DNA from: Bosea sp. F3-2
GTDB taxonomy: Bacteria; Pseudomonadota; Alphaproteobacteria; Rhizobiales; Beijerinckiaceae
NCBI RefSeq assembly: GCF_008253865.1
Contig: NZ_CP042331.1
Location: 372,001-436,000 of the forward strand
DNA length: 64,000 nucleotides
Direction: 5' to 3'
The notes under the pieces are model-generated. The model was not told where the DNA came from. It did no database searches and saw only the letters and a program-made list of their open reading frames with translations. Positions 1-8,271 of this stretch are shown one piece after another (position 1 is the first letter of the stretch; each line of letters begins with the position of its first letter). Both the position numbers and the translations under genes were made by a program.

Positions 1-422
1 TCACCGCACCTGGTCATCCCGACATCTTCGTCGTCGGCGATACGGCCCATGTCGTCTCGGCCGATGGCAAGCCCGTGCCGGGCGTCGCGCCCGCGGCCAA
101 GCAGGAGGGGCGCTACGTCGCCGGGGTGATCAAGGCGCGGCTGAAGGGCGAGGCCGCGCCGCCGCCCTTCGCCTACAGCAATGCCGGCAATCTCGCGACC
201 ATCGGCAAGCGCGCGGCCATCGTCGATTTCGGCTGGATCAAGCTGAAGGGACGCATCGCCTGGTGGGCCTGGGGCATCGCGCACATCTTCTTCCTGATCG
301 GCCTGCGCAACCGCCTCGCCGTCGCGCTCAACTGGCTGTGGATCTATACCAGCGGGCATCGCAGTGCCCGCCTGATCACGCAGGGGCAGACGAAAGGCGG
401 TGAGACAGGTTTGCCCCGCTAG
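1..422 (+). CDS. Type II NADH dehydrogenase (NDH-2), C-terminal part
   Basis: The window opens inside this gene, read from base 3 to the TAG at 420-422. About 139 residues are visible. They begin with the second nucleotide-binding motif of the two-dinucleotide-binding-domain flavoproteins (HPDIFVVGD, the aspartate that contacts FAD). They end with the tail typical of NDH-2: a LATIG motif, a VDFG motif, an amphipathic/hydrophobic stretch rich in Trp (AWWAWG, HIFFLIG, RNRL) and a final RLIT. NDH-2 oxidises NADH and reduces quinone at the cytoplasmic face of the membrane without pumping protons, so the cell has this bypass as well as the complex I encoded further on. The start is outside the window. 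The stop codon lies in a CTAG tetramer at the edge of a palindromic repeat. It converges with the monooxygenase gene on the other strand. Confidence 0.88.
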   Translation, partial: TAPGHPDIFVVGDTAHVVSADGKPVPGVAPAAKQEGRYVAGVIKARLKGEAAPPPFAYSNAGNLATIGKRAAIVDFGWIKLKGRIAWWAWGIAHIFFLIGLRNRLAVALNWLWIYTSGHRSARLITQGQTKGGETGLPR

Positions 423-432
423 GAACCACGCC

Positions 433-528
433 GTCATCCCGGGCTTGACCCGGGATCCATGCCGGGGCGCTTCCGACCAAGCTTCAGGCATGGATCCCGG
501 ATCTCCGCTTCGCTCCGTCCGGGATGAC
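433..528. repeat. Palindromic intergenic repeat, family A copy 1
   Basis: An imperfect inverted repeat begins GTCATCCCGGG and ends CCGGGATGAC. It has an inner pair of GGATCCATGCC / GGCATGGATCC arms. Copies of the same design occur at 11579-11675, 48355-48458 and, with a different inner arm, 32765-32868 and 41546-41653. It lies between two convergent genes and could form a long hairpin in either transcript. The wider unit is bounded by CTAG at 419-422 and 556-559, and both tetramers contain the stop codon of a flanking gene. This is the REP/MITE-like class common in Hyphomicrobiales; no transposase is nearby. Confidence 0.85.
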
Positions 529-555
529 CCGCGTTCCAGGCGAACAGGGCACGCT

Positions 556-2034
556 CTAGGAGTGCGGGAAATCCTCTGGCCTGAAAAACGGCGTGTCCTT
601 CAGCTCCGGCTCGTCGAAGGCTTCGAGGTCGCGCCTGACCTCGACGATGTCCTGCCGGAAAAAGGCTGCGACGAGCGCCTGCGCGACTCGCTCTCCGGCG
701 ATGGCGACGCCGGGGATATCGCTCGCGATCGCACCGTGGCTGACAAGGGCGCCGTGGTTGACGAGGTGGATGCGTGAGAGCTCGGCCGGTGCGTTGGCAT
801 CACGCGGCTGCAGCTCGAAGCCCGGTCCGAGATAGGGCGCCTGCGCCAGAGCTGGGCGCATGAGCCCGGTCGGCGGGGTGTAGCGATCGCTCCAGCGCGC
901 GATATGCGGCGCGAACTCTGCAAGCTCCGGGATGCGGGTCGCATCGACCTGGAAGCCGGTGGCCACGACCAGGAAGTCATGGCGGCGCTCGATGCGGTCT
1001 TCGGGCGTCTCGATGTCGAGCACGACCTGTTCACCCTCGCGCCTGACCGCTGCCACGCTATGCCGGAAGCGGATGTCGAGCCCGTCGGATTTCAGGGCGC
1101 GCAGCACGGTCTCATGTGGTGGCGGCGCCAGCATGTCGTCGATATAGGCCGCGAGCGCCCAGCGCTCGGCGTCGGGCAGGGCGCTCCAACCGTGGAAGTA
1201 GCCGGGATTGGCCGAGCCGCGGCCCTTGTTGATCTGCGGCAGATGCGGCCGGCGCAGATACATCGTTGCGCTCGCTGCGCCCTGCTCCAGCGCCGTCGCG
1301 GCATTGTCCCAGGCCGAGGCGCTGCCGCCGATCACGCCGACCGATTTGCCGCGCAGCCTCTCGAAATCGATCGGGTCGTTGCTGTGGGCGGCGAAGTCAG
1401 GTTTCAGCGACTGTGGCACGACATCCGGCCAGACATCACCACCTGCGCCGCCACGCCCCGTGGCGAGAACGGCATGGCGGGCGAAAACAGTCCTTGCTCC
1501 TTCGGCTGTCTCGATATCGAGGGCGAGCAGGTCGTTCTGCGGCCGCAGCTTCGTCAGTGCGGCCCGGTGCTCGACGGGCAGTGACAGCACGCGCTGCAGC
1601 CAGCTCAGATAGTCCACCCAGACGGCGTTCGGGATCTTGTAGAGTGCTTCCCACGCCGCCTCACCGAAGCTCGCGCCATACCAGGCGGCGAAAGTGAGTG
1701 AGGGGATGCCGAGGGCCGGCCCTGTCAGGGTCTTGGGCGAGCGCAGCGTGTCCATGCGCGCATAGCGATTCCACGGGCCTTCGCGCCCGGGCTCGTTGGC
1801 GTCGAACAGGGCGATGTTGACGATGCCCTTGGCGAGCAGGGCCGAGGCCGCGGCGATGCCGTTCATGCCGGCGCCGATAATGGCGACGTCGAGAACCGGT
1901 TCACCTGCGTCCGTCGTCCGCGGATGGAGCCAGGGCTTGGCGGGGAAGCCGAGCAGGGCGAGGTCGCGCTTCAGCTGCGCCTCATGCCGGGTGAGGCCGC
2001 CCGCGATCGGAACCGGCGTGGCGATGCGCTTCAT
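556..2034 (-). CDS. FAD-dependent NAD(P)-binding monooxygenase-like protein
   Basis: A 492-residue flavoprotein resembling class B flavin monooxygenases. After a leader of about 50 residues it shows an FAD-binding GxGxxG (GAGMNG, residues 54-59), an ATG motif near residue 191, an NADPH-type GxSxxA (GGSASA, 236-241) and a second ATG motif near 367 (VVATGF). The exact Baeyer-Villiger fingerprint FxGxxxHxxxW is not visible; only an AHSND segment sits where it would be expected. I therefore do not assign a reaction. ATG at 2034 is the likely start: it shares one base with the stop of the upstream ATPase gene (TGATG). A GTG three bases earlier is possible. It is the last gene of the ABC importer operon, so its substrate may be the imported compound. 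Its TAG stop falls in the terminal CTAG of the palindromic repeat. Confidence 0.8.
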   Translation of the reverse strand: MKRIATPVPIAGGLTRHEAQLKRDLALLGFPAKPWLHPRTTDAGEPVLDVAIIGAGMNGIAAASALLAKGIVNIALFDANEPGREGPWNRYARMDTLRSPKTLTGPALGIPSLTFAAWYGASFGEAAWEALYKIPNAVWVDYLSWLQRVLSLPVEHRAALTKLRPQNDLLALDIETAEGARTVFARHAVLATGRGGAGGDVWPDVVPQSLKPDFAAHSNDPIDFERLRGKSVGVIGGSASAWDNAATALEQGAASATMYLRRPHLPQINKGRGSANPGYFHGWSALPDAERWALAAYIDDMLAPPPHETVLRALKSDGLDIRFRHSVAAVRREGEQVVLDIETPEDRIERRHDFLVVATGFQVDATRIPELAEFAPHIARWSDRYTPPTGLMRPALAQAPYLGPGFELQPRDANAPAELSRIHLVNHGALVSHGAIASDIPGVAIAGERVAQALVAAFFRQDIVEVRRDLEAFDEPELKDTPFFRPEDFPHS

Positions 2035-3668
2035 CACGGAACCTCCGCCGTTTCGCGAACAGCCTCGACCGTGCCGAAGCCCTGGCCGGGGATCGAGGCC
2101 AGCAGGGCCTGCGTATAGGGGTGCCTGCGTTGGCCGAAGACCTCGGCCACCGTTCCGGCCTCCACGACCTCGCCGTTCTTCATCACCGCCACGAGATCGC
2201 AGACCTGTGCCGCGACGCGCAGATCATGGGTGATGAAGACGATGGAGAGGCCGAGGCGCTCGCGCAGATCGGCGAGCAGCTTGAGCACCTGCGACTGCAC
2301 GGAGACGTCGAGGGCGGAGACCGGCTCGTCGGCGACGAGGACGTCGGGTTCGAGCGCCAGCGCCCGTGCCAGCCCGATGCGCTGGCGCTGGCCGCCGGAG
2401 AACTCATGCGGATAGCGGTCCACCGCAGCCGGATCGAGCCCGACGAGACCGAAGAGCTCGCGAGCGCGCTCCAGAGCCTGCCGGCGCGGCATGCCGTTGA
2501 CGACGAGCCCCTGTGCGACGAGATCCCCGACCTTGCGACGCGGATTGAGCGAGGCGAAGGGATCCTGAAACACCATCTGGATGTGCCGGCTGCGCGCCCG
2601 CATTTCGGCGCGCGAGAGGGCGGTCAGATCCTCGCCCCTCAGGCGGATCGCGCCGGTGTCGGGGTCGATCAGCCGGATGATGCAGCGCGCCAGCGTCGAC
2701 TTGCCGGAGCCGGATTCGCCGACGATGCCGAGCGTCGCCCCTTTCGGCAGCCTCAGCGATACGTCCTTCACCGCATGGGTGACGCGCTGGCCGCGGCCGA
2801 GGAAGCCGCCGGTGCGATAGGTCTTCGAGACGTTCTCGATCGTCAGGATCGCCTCGCTCGCGAGGGGGCGCGGCGGCGGCGGCTCGAGCGCCGGCACGGC
2901 CGCGATGAGCTGGCGGGTATAGGGGTGGCTCGGCCGGCTCAGCACGGACGCGGGCTCGCCCTGCTCGACGACGAGGCCGTGCTGCATCACCACGACGCGA
3001 TCCGCGATCTCGGCGACGACGCCGAAATCATGGGTGATGAAGAGCACGGCGGTGCCCTTGCGCGCCTGCAACTCGCGGATGAGCTTGAGGATCTGCGCCT
3101 GGGTGGTGACGTCGAGCGCCGTCGTCGGCTCATCGGCGATCAGCACCTTCGGATCGAGCGCGAGCGCCATCGCGATCATGGCGCGCTGGCGCTGCCCGCC
3201 GGAGAGTTCGTGCGGATAGGCCTTGGCGGCACGCTCGGGCTCGGGGATCTGCACCTCTGCCAACAGGTCCTGGACACGGGCCGCGATCGCGCGCTTGCCG
3301 AGGTCGGTGTGGATGCTGAGCATCTCACCGATCTGGTCGCCGATCGTTCGCAGCGGATTCAACGCCGTCATCGGCTCCTGGAAGATCATGGCGATACCGG
3401 CGCCGCGAACCTTTCGCATCTCGGCTTCGCCGAGGGCGGCGATGTCGCGGCCTTCGAAGAGGACGCGGCCGCGCTCGATCGCGACGCCCGTGGGCAGGAG
3501 CCGCATGATCGCATTGGCGGTCATCGACTTGCCGGAGCCGGATTCGCCGACGACGCAGACGATCTCGCCCGCGTTCAGGTCCAGCGAGACGTCCTGCATC
3601 GCGTAGGGACGATCAGCGCCCTTGGGCAAGGCGACGGTCAGTCCGTCGAGGGTGAGGATCGCGCTCAT
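2034..3668 (-). CDS. Peptide/opine-type ABC importer, fused double ATP-binding protein (DppD-DppF-like)
   Basis: A 544-residue protein with two complete ABC ATPase domains in tandem, as in GsiA/YejF. Walker A motifs GESGSGKS occur at residues 41-48 and 317-324. Each half has an LSGGQRQR-type signature and a Walker B ending in ADEP. Each half also has the oligopeptide-transporter C-terminal extension (HPYT followed by an AAVP or ASIP segment). It energises the two permeases encoded just upstream. An in-frame upstream extension to 3776 lies over the permease gene and has no family resemblance, so ATG 3668 is chosen. This start overlaps the permease stop by four bases (ATGA), indicating translational coupling. 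The real substrate is unknown. Confidence 0.92.
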   Translation of the reverse strand: MSAILTLDGLTVALPKGADRPYAMQDVSLDLNAGEIVCVVGESGSGKSMTANAIMRLLPTGVAIERGRVLFEGRDIAALGEAEMRKVRGAGIAMIFQEPMTALNPLRTIGDQIGEMLSIHTDLGKRAIAARVQDLLAEVQIPEPERAAKAYPHELSGGQRQRAMIAMALALDPKVLIADEPTTALDVTTQAQILKLIRELQARKGTAVLFITHDFGVVAEIADRVVVMQHGLVVEQGEPASVLSRPSHPYTRQLIAAVPALEPPPPRPLASEAILTIENVSKTYRTGGFLGRGQRVTHAVKDVSLRLPKGATLGIVGESGSGKSTLARCIIRLIDPDTGAIRLRGEDLTALSRAEMRARSRHIQMVFQDPFASLNPRRKVGDLVAQGLVVNGMPRRQALERARELFGLVGLDPAAVDRYPHEFSGGQRQRIGLARALALEPDVLVADEPVSALDVSVQSQVLKLLADLRERLGLSIVFITHDLRVAAQVCDLVAVMKNGEVVEAGTVAEVFGQRRHPYTQALLASIPGQGFGTVEAVRETAEVP

Positions 3669-4495
3669 CGTCCCTTGAGCCTCGGATTGAGGGCGTCGTT
3701 CAGCCCCTGGCCGACGAGCGAGACGCCGAGCACGGTGAGCAGGATCGCGACGCCGGGGATGGCCGAGACGTACCACTGCACGCGCAGGACATCGCGGCCG
3801 AGCCCGATCAGGTTGCCCCAGGAGGCGACGTTGGGATCGGAGAGCTTGAGGAAGGCGAGCGAGCTTTCGAGCAGGATCGCCACCGCCATCACAACGCTGG
3901 CATAGACGATCACCGGCGGCAGCGCGTTGGGCAGGATCTCGCCGAAGATCAGCTTGAGGTCGGAGAGGCCGATGGTGCGGCCGGCCTGCACGAATTCGCG
4001 GTTGCGCAGCGAGAGGAACTCGGCGCGGGTGAGGCGGGCGGGTGCCGGCCAGGAGACGATGCCGATCGCCACCATCACCGTCGGCAGCGTCGAGCCGAAG
4101 ACGACGACCAGCACCAGCAGGAGCAGGAAGTTAGGCAGGGTCTGGAAGGCCTCGGTGATCCGCATCAGGGCGGTGTCGACCTTGCCGCCGTAGAAGCCGG
4201 CGAGCGCGCCGATGACGATGCCGATCGCGACCGCAATGACCGTCGCGACGACGCCGATCAATAGCGAGATGCGCGCGCCGTAGAAGATCTGCGCGGCGAT
4301 GTCGCGGCCGGAATTGTCGGTGCCGAGCAGGAAGCGCGGATTGGCGAAGGGCCATTGCAGCGGCCGGCCGGCGAGCGCCAGCGGATCGCGCGGGAAGAGC
4401 CAGCCGGCGCTCGCCGCCATGGCGATGACGACCAGCAGGAGGACGAGCCCGATCACGGCGGCCGGGCTGCGGAAATAGCGCTTGAGGGCGTCCAT
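3665..4495 (-). CDS. ABC transporter permease, DppC/OppC-like
   Basis: A 276-residue inner-membrane permease of the oligopeptide/nickel family. It begins with a short cytoplasmic stretch and a first membrane helix (residues about 12-33). It then shows the conserved LLGTDNSGRD segment typical of DppC-type subunits, the DxxxR-x-ITE-AFQTLPN region, and the EAA-type loop (ARLTRAEFLSLRNREFVQAG) that contacts the ATPase. It forms the channel with the DppB-like subunit. The end overlaps the ATPase start by four bases and the start lies three bases after the preceding stop, so the genes are tightly packed in one operon. Substrate specificity cannot be read from the permease. Confidence 0.93.
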   Translation of the reverse strand: MDALKRYFRSPAAVIGLVLLLVVIAMAASAGWLFPRDPLALAGRPLQWPFANPRFLLGTDNSGRDIAAQIFYGARISLLIGVVATVIAVAIGIVIGALAGFYGGKVDTALMRITEAFQTLPNFLLLLVLVVVFGSTLPTVMVAIGIVSWPAPARLTRAEFLSLRNREFVQAGRTIGLSDLKLIFGEILPNALPPVIVYASVVMAVAILLESSLAFLKLSDPNVASWGNLIGLGRDVLRVQWYVSAIPGVAILLTVLGVSLVGQGLNDALNPRLKGR

Positions 4496-4498
4496 CGC

Positions 4499-5476
4499 TC
4501 AGCCCTCCGGCGCGATGCGCGGGTCGAGACGCGCATAGAGCAGGTCGACGATGAAGTTCACGACGATGACTAGGAGCGCCGAGACGAAGACGATGCCGAG
4601 CAGCGTGTTGAGGTCGCGCTGGATTACCGATTCATAGGCGAGGCGGCCGAGGCCCGGCAGCGAGAAGACGCTCTCGACCACGACCGAGCCGCCGAGCATC
4701 GTGCCGGCCTGAAGGCCGATCAGCGTCACCATCGGCAGCAGTGCGTTGCGCAGGACGTGGCGGGTGATGACCCGCGTCTCGTCGAGGCCCTTCGAGCGGG
4801 CGGTGCGGACGAAGTCAAGGTTCAGCACCTCCAGCATCGCGCCGCGCATCAGGCGCAGATAGATGGCGAGGTAGATCAGCCCGAGCGTCAGCGTCGGCAG
4901 GATGAGGTGGCGCGCGATGTCGAGCGTGCGGGCGAAGCCGGTGAGGCCGGCGCCGATATCCTCGAAATCACCCGCCGGCAGCCATTGCAGGTGGACGGAG
5001 AAGACGACGATCGCCATCAGCCCGAACCAGAAGGAGGGCGTGGCGTAGAAGATCAGGCCGAGCGTCGAGATCAGCGTGTCCTGCCAGCGGTTGACGTCGC
5101 GCGCGGCGAGGACGCCGAACACGATGCCGGCGAAGAAGGCGAAGGAGAGGGCCGAGACCATCAGCAGCAGCGTCGCGGGCAGGCGCTCGACGATGACGCT
5201 GGCGACCGGCTTGCCGTAGATGGCCGAATGGCCGAGGTCGAAGCGCACCAGCCGCCAGAGATACTGGCCGAGGCGCTCGGCGGTGGAGAGATCGAGCCCG
5301 TAGAAGCGGCGCAGCTCTTCGGCGAGCTTCGCGTCGCCGCCGCCCATCTGCGCCATCATGGCATCGACGGTGTCGCCGGGCGCGAACTGCAACAGCAGGA
5401 AGATGCCGATCAGGATCAGCAACAGGGTCGGGATCGAGGCGGCGAGCCGCCGCCCCGCGAGGGTGAGGATACGCAT
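4499..5476 (-). CDS. ABC transporter permease, DppB/OppB-like
   Basis: A 325-residue permease of the oligopeptide family. Residues 1-30 form the characteristic first helix (RRLAASIPTLLLILIGIFLL), followed by the long periplasmic DppB-type loop (FAPGD, then FYGLD and RFDLGHS). Five further membrane helices and the EAA loop (RLMRGAMLEVLNLDFVRTAR) follow. ATG 5476 is preferred: it starts exactly at the family N-terminus, whereas the open frame upstream runs over the non-coding gap and the binding-protein gene. The gap to the binding-protein stop is 47 bases. Together with the DppC-like subunit it makes the membrane channel. Confidence 0.92.
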   Translation of the reverse strand: MRILTLAGRRLAASIPTLLLILIGIFLLLQFAPGDTVDAMMAQMGGGDAKLAEELRRFYGLDLSTAERLGQYLWRLVRFDLGHSAIYGKPVASVIVERLPATLLLMVSALSFAFFAGIVFGVLAARDVNRWQDTLISTLGLIFYATPSFWFGLMAIVVFSVHLQWLPAGDFEDIGAGLTGFARTLDIARHLILPTLTLGLIYLAIYLRLMRGAMLEVLNLDFVRTARSKGLDETRVITRHVLRNALLPMVTLIGLQAGTMLGGSVVVESVFSLPGLGRLAYESVIQRDLNTLLGIVFVSALLVIVVNFIVDLLYARLDPRIAPEG

Positions 5477-5523
5477 GCCGTGTTGCCGCGGGCCGCGCGG
5501 AAGGGCGGCCCGCTCTCCTGTTC

Positions 5524-7128
5524 TTACTCGGCCAACCAAAGGTCGTGCCAGCTCGACGAGCCCCAGCGCGGGGTGTTCGAGTGGTTGCGGGCCTTGGCGC
5601 TGATCGTGGTGACGAAGATCTGCTCGATCGGCGTCCAGATCGGCAGCTCGGTGTTCACCTTGCGGACGAACTCGCCATAGAGCGCCTTGCGCTTGGCCGG
5701 ATCGACCTCGGTCGCGGCGTCGTCGATGATCTTGTCGATGGCCTCGTCCTTCCAGTCCCACTGGTTGGTCCAGGGCGCGCCTTTCGGCTGGCCGGAGCGG
5801 TACCAGACCGTGGTCGAGACGGCCGGATCGTTGCGGTACTGGTGCCAGCCTGTGGCGAGATCGAAATCCCAGTCGTTGTAGACGCTCTTCAGGAAGCCGC
5901 CGCCGTCGACGCGCACGATATCGACCTTGATGCCGACCTGCGCCAGCGACTGCTGGATGAAGGTGGAGAACAGCGAGATGTCCTCGCCCCAGGGGGCAGG
6001 GGTGAGACGCAGCGAGAAGCGCGTGCCGCCGGCGCCGGGCTTGTAGCCGGCCTCGTCGAGCAGCTTGACCGCCAGCGCCTTGTCGAACGGGTATTGCGGG
6101 CCGTTGTCGGCCGGGTAGAAATCGGTCGAGACCGAGGGGATCGGTCCGGTGCCGCGCTTGGCGAAGTCGCCAAGGAAGTTCTCGATGAAGAACGGGATGT
6201 CGAGCGCATGCGCGATGGCGCGGCGCACGCGGATGTCGGCGAGCTCCTTGCGGCGGAAGTTGAACTCGATCGTGTTGGTGCGGGCGTTGCCCTCGTTGCC
6301 CTTGGTCGAGACGATGAAGCGCTTGTCCTGCGACAGGCGGGCCATGTCCGAGATCGTCAGGCCAGAGAAGGGGCTGTAGTGCAGCTGGCCGGCCTCGAGC
6401 TGGGCGGCCGCGGCCGAACGGTCCGTGATGACGCGCCAGATGATCCGGTCGAGATAGGGGGCGTTATCGCGCCAGTAGTTCGGGTTGCGGTCGGCGATGA
6501 TGTGCTGGCCGCGCTCATAGGCAACGAACTTGAACGGCCCGGTGCCGACAGGAGCGAGATTGACCGGGTTGTTCCGGATATCGCCCTTGCCCTCGTAGAG
6601 ATGGCGGGCCGAGACGTAGCCGAGATCGGGCAGGGCGCGCAGCAAGAGGTTGAGCGGCATCGGCCGCTCGTAGCGGAAGATCGCGGTATGCGGATCGGGC
6701 GTGTCGACGGCGGTGAGGAAGAGCTGCAGCGTGGTGCCGTAGTTCAGGATCTTCTTCCACATCTCCATCGCGGTGAACTGGACGTCCGCCGAGGTGAAGG
6801 GCTGGCCGTCATGCCAGGTCACGCCCTTGCGCAGCTTGAAGGTGATGGTCTTGCCGTCCGGCGCCGCCTCCCAGCTCTCGGCGAGCACGCCGACCGGCTG
6901 GCCCTTGGCGTCGAGATCGACCAGCGGCTCCTGAATCTTGCCGCCGATGATGTAGACGCCGGTCGAAGCCTGCAGGCTCGGGTTGAGCTGGCGCTGCTCG
7001 GCTCCGTAGTGCACGCCGAAGACGCCGCCGCGGCGCGGCGTCTCCTGCGCGAAAGCCTTGAACGGGTCGACGACATTGGCCGCGATGGCGGCGGAGGTCA
7101 TCAGGATTGAGCGACGGGTGAAGTCCAT
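5524..7128 (-). CDS. ABC transporter substrate-binding protein, family 5 (DppA/OppA-like)
   Basis: A 534-residue periplasmic binding protein of the bacterial extracellular solute-binding family 5. The N-terminus reads MDFTRRSILMTSAAIAA, a twin-arginine-type signal followed by a hydrophobic stretch, so folded export through Tat is likely. Family hallmarks are LNPSLQASTGVY near residue 50, the FKLRKGVTWHDGQPFTSADV block and, near the C-terminus, the NxEL-PIWTPIEQ segment. It delivers the ligand to the two permeases that follow. Family members bind peptides, nickel-chelates, glutathione, opines or sugars, so the ligand is open. The ATG at 7128 is selected because the signal peptide begins there; the large upstream extension of the frame runs across the VOC gene. 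Confidence 0.93.
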   Translation of the reverse strand: MDFTRRSILMTSAAIAANVVDPFKAFAQETPRRGGVFGVHYGAEQRQLNPSLQASTGVYIIGGKIQEPLVDLDAKGQPVGVLAESWEAAPDGKTITFKLRKGVTWHDGQPFTSADVQFTAMEMWKKILNYGTTLQLFLTAVDTPDPHTAIFRYERPMPLNLLLRALPDLGYVSARHLYEGKGDIRNNPVNLAPVGTGPFKFVAYERGQHIIADRNPNYWRDNAPYLDRIIWRVITDRSAAAAQLEAGQLHYSPFSGLTISDMARLSQDKRFIVSTKGNEGNARTNTIEFNFRRKELADIRVRRAIAHALDIPFFIENFLGDFAKRGTGPIPSVSTDFYPADNGPQYPFDKALAVKLLDEAGYKPGAGGTRFSLRLTPAPWGEDISLFSTFIQQSLAQVGIKVDIVRVDGGGFLKSVYNDWDFDLATGWHQYRNDPAVSTTVWYRSGQPKGAPWTNQWDWKDEAIDKIIDDAATEVDPAKRKALYGEFVRKVNTELPIWTPIEQIFVTTISAKARNHSNTPRWGSSSWHDLWLAE

Positions 7129-7180
7129 GAGGATTCTCGACGATCTGAGCTCGGAGGCTGAAAGGCCGGATACAAGAGGC

Positions 7181-7199
7181 GTGCCGGTCAGGCCGGCAC
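7181..7199. other. Hairpin across the stop codon of the VOC gene
   Basis: A perfect 7-bp inverted repeat (GTGCCGG / CCGGCAC, five-base loop) straddles the TGA of the VOC gene, between it and the binding-protein gene on the minus strand. It has no T-run. It is more likely to be an intercistronic processing or stabilising element, which would favour high expression of the binding protein, than a terminator. Confidence 0.4.
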
Positions 7200-8033
7200 G
7201 AAGCTGAGCACGGAGCCCGAGGCGCGATTGGCGGGAACGCTGGCCGCATCGCCATGGCGGATCGCGCCGGACGCCGCGGCGGCGGCGTCGAGATCGCGCG
7301 TGGCGAGGACGAGGGCCGCGACGCCCTTCGTCGCCGCGCCTTCCCGCACGGCGTCGGGATAGCGTTCGGCAAAGGTCTCGGCGGCATAGAACAGGATGTC
7401 GGCGCGCGAACGGCCGGAAGCGACGCGCCAGGCCGCGCCGTCCTGCCGGGCCGGCTCGTCGATCAGCCGCGAGAGATGCGCGGCGGCCGCCTGCGGGTCG
7501 ACCGACAGGATTTCGATGCGTCGGATGGCGACGGCACCGTTGGCGTGCTGCTGCAGCACCGGCAGCCAGACATTCTCGCGTGTCAGATGCTGGCAGGCGA
7601 AGATGCGGATGCCGCCGGGCTGCTCGTCGAGCGGCCAGCGGAAGACGTTGAACTTGGCGTCGGCCTCGCCGCCACCGGGAAGCGGCACCGGCCGGCCGAA
7701 ATGCACCGGGCCGATCGCCGGGAAGCCTCGCGCCGTGATCTCGGCGGCGCCGGCCGCGGCGTCGTCGGTAGTGAAGGCGATGCGCTCGACACCCTCGTGC
7801 TTCGCCAGGAAGTCGCGCATCGGCTGGTTCTGGTCCGTCGCGGCGACCACGCCGAGCAGTTCGAGATAATCCTCCTGCAGCATGATCGTGTAGTTGGCCG
7901 AGCCCATATGCGGCGAGTGCAGGCCGCGCGGCGAGATGGTGAAGCCGAGCTCCGCCCAGGCCTTGGCCGAGAAAGCGAGATCGCGGACGGCGACGACGAC
8001 ATGGTCGACGCCGAGAACATGAGCAAGAGACAT
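7188..8033 (-). CDS. VOC superfamily protein (glyoxalase-like domain)
   Basis: A 281-residue protein of the vicinal-oxygen-chelate superfamily. It begins MSLAHVLGVDHVVVAV, the usual first beta strand with a metal-ligand histidine (His10), followed by the LGFTISPRG and LQEDYLELLG segments characteristic of the larger glyoxalase-like (Glyoxalase_3 type) proteins. A second, weaker module occupies the C-terminal half. Such proteins perform isomerisations, ring cleavage or C-C bond hydration at a divalent metal. Here it is the first gene of the ABC importer/monooxygenase operon, so a role in catabolism of the imported compound is plausible but not shown. ATG 8033 places the first strand at the N-terminus; the frame remains open further upstream but without recognisable sequence. 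Confidence 0.82.
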   Translation of the reverse strand: MSLAHVLGVDHVVVAVRDLAFSAKAWAELGFTISPRGLHSPHMGSANYTIMLQEDYLELLGVVAATDQNQPMRDFLAKHEGVERIAFTTDDAAAGAAEITARGFPAIGPVHFGRPVPLPGGGEADAKFNVFRWPLDEQPGGIRIFACQHLTRENVWLPVLQQHANGAVAIRRIEILSVDPQAAAAHLSRLIDEPARQDGAAWRVASGRSRADILFYAAETFAERYPDAVREGAATKGVAALVLATRDLDAAAAASGAIRHGDAASVPANRASGSVLSFVPA

Positions 8034-8051
8034 TCTGCGGTCCGAGATGGT

Positions 8052-8098
8052 GCCGCCCAGCGGCAAGATGGGATGAAGAATTTCCTTCTTCGGGCGGC
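8052..8098 (-). promoter_or_regulatory. Nested hairpin in the leader of the VOC/ABC operon
   Basis: An inverted repeat GCCGCCC / GGGCGGC (8052-8058 with 8092-8098) encloses a second one, GAAGAA / TTCTTC (8075-8080 with 8086-8091). If transcription of the minus-strand operon starts upstream of 8100, this would be a leader structure ending about 20 bases before the VOC start codon. The sequence matches no riboswitch class I can name. Confidence 0.3.
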
Positions 8099-8233
8099 AA
8101 TCTAATCGGGCGATACGGGGAATGTCCTTATCGTTGTTTTCCATTTTTGGAGATGAATAATCTCCTTTGAGAGGTGATTGCCGAACGCCCGAACTTCCGT
8201 GAAGCAGAGCAGGGCGCCCGAATGGAATCGCCA

Positions 8234-8263
8234 TTGACGCGGCAATGAAGCGGGCATATACCC
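8234..8263 (+). promoter_or_regulatory. marR promoter with a palindromic operator over the -10 box
   Basis: TTGACG at 8234-8239 and TATACC at 8257-8262 are separated by exactly 17 bases. The -10 box lies inside the palindrome GGGCATATACCC (8252-8263). A start point near 8269 would put the mRNA 5' end within a few bases of the ATG at 8272, suggesting an almost leaderless message. The same GGG-N6-CCC motif covers the -10 box of the downstream MFS gene, so autorepression plus control of the permease by this MarR protein is the simple reading. Confidence 0.55.
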
Positions 8264-8271
8264 GCGATCAA

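Noticed and set aside
2121..3905. 594-residue plus-strand open frame opposite the ABC ATPase gene
   Set aside because: It is the GC-rich complement of a clear double ATPase, with Arg/Asp/Glu/His-rich low-information composition and no family motif.
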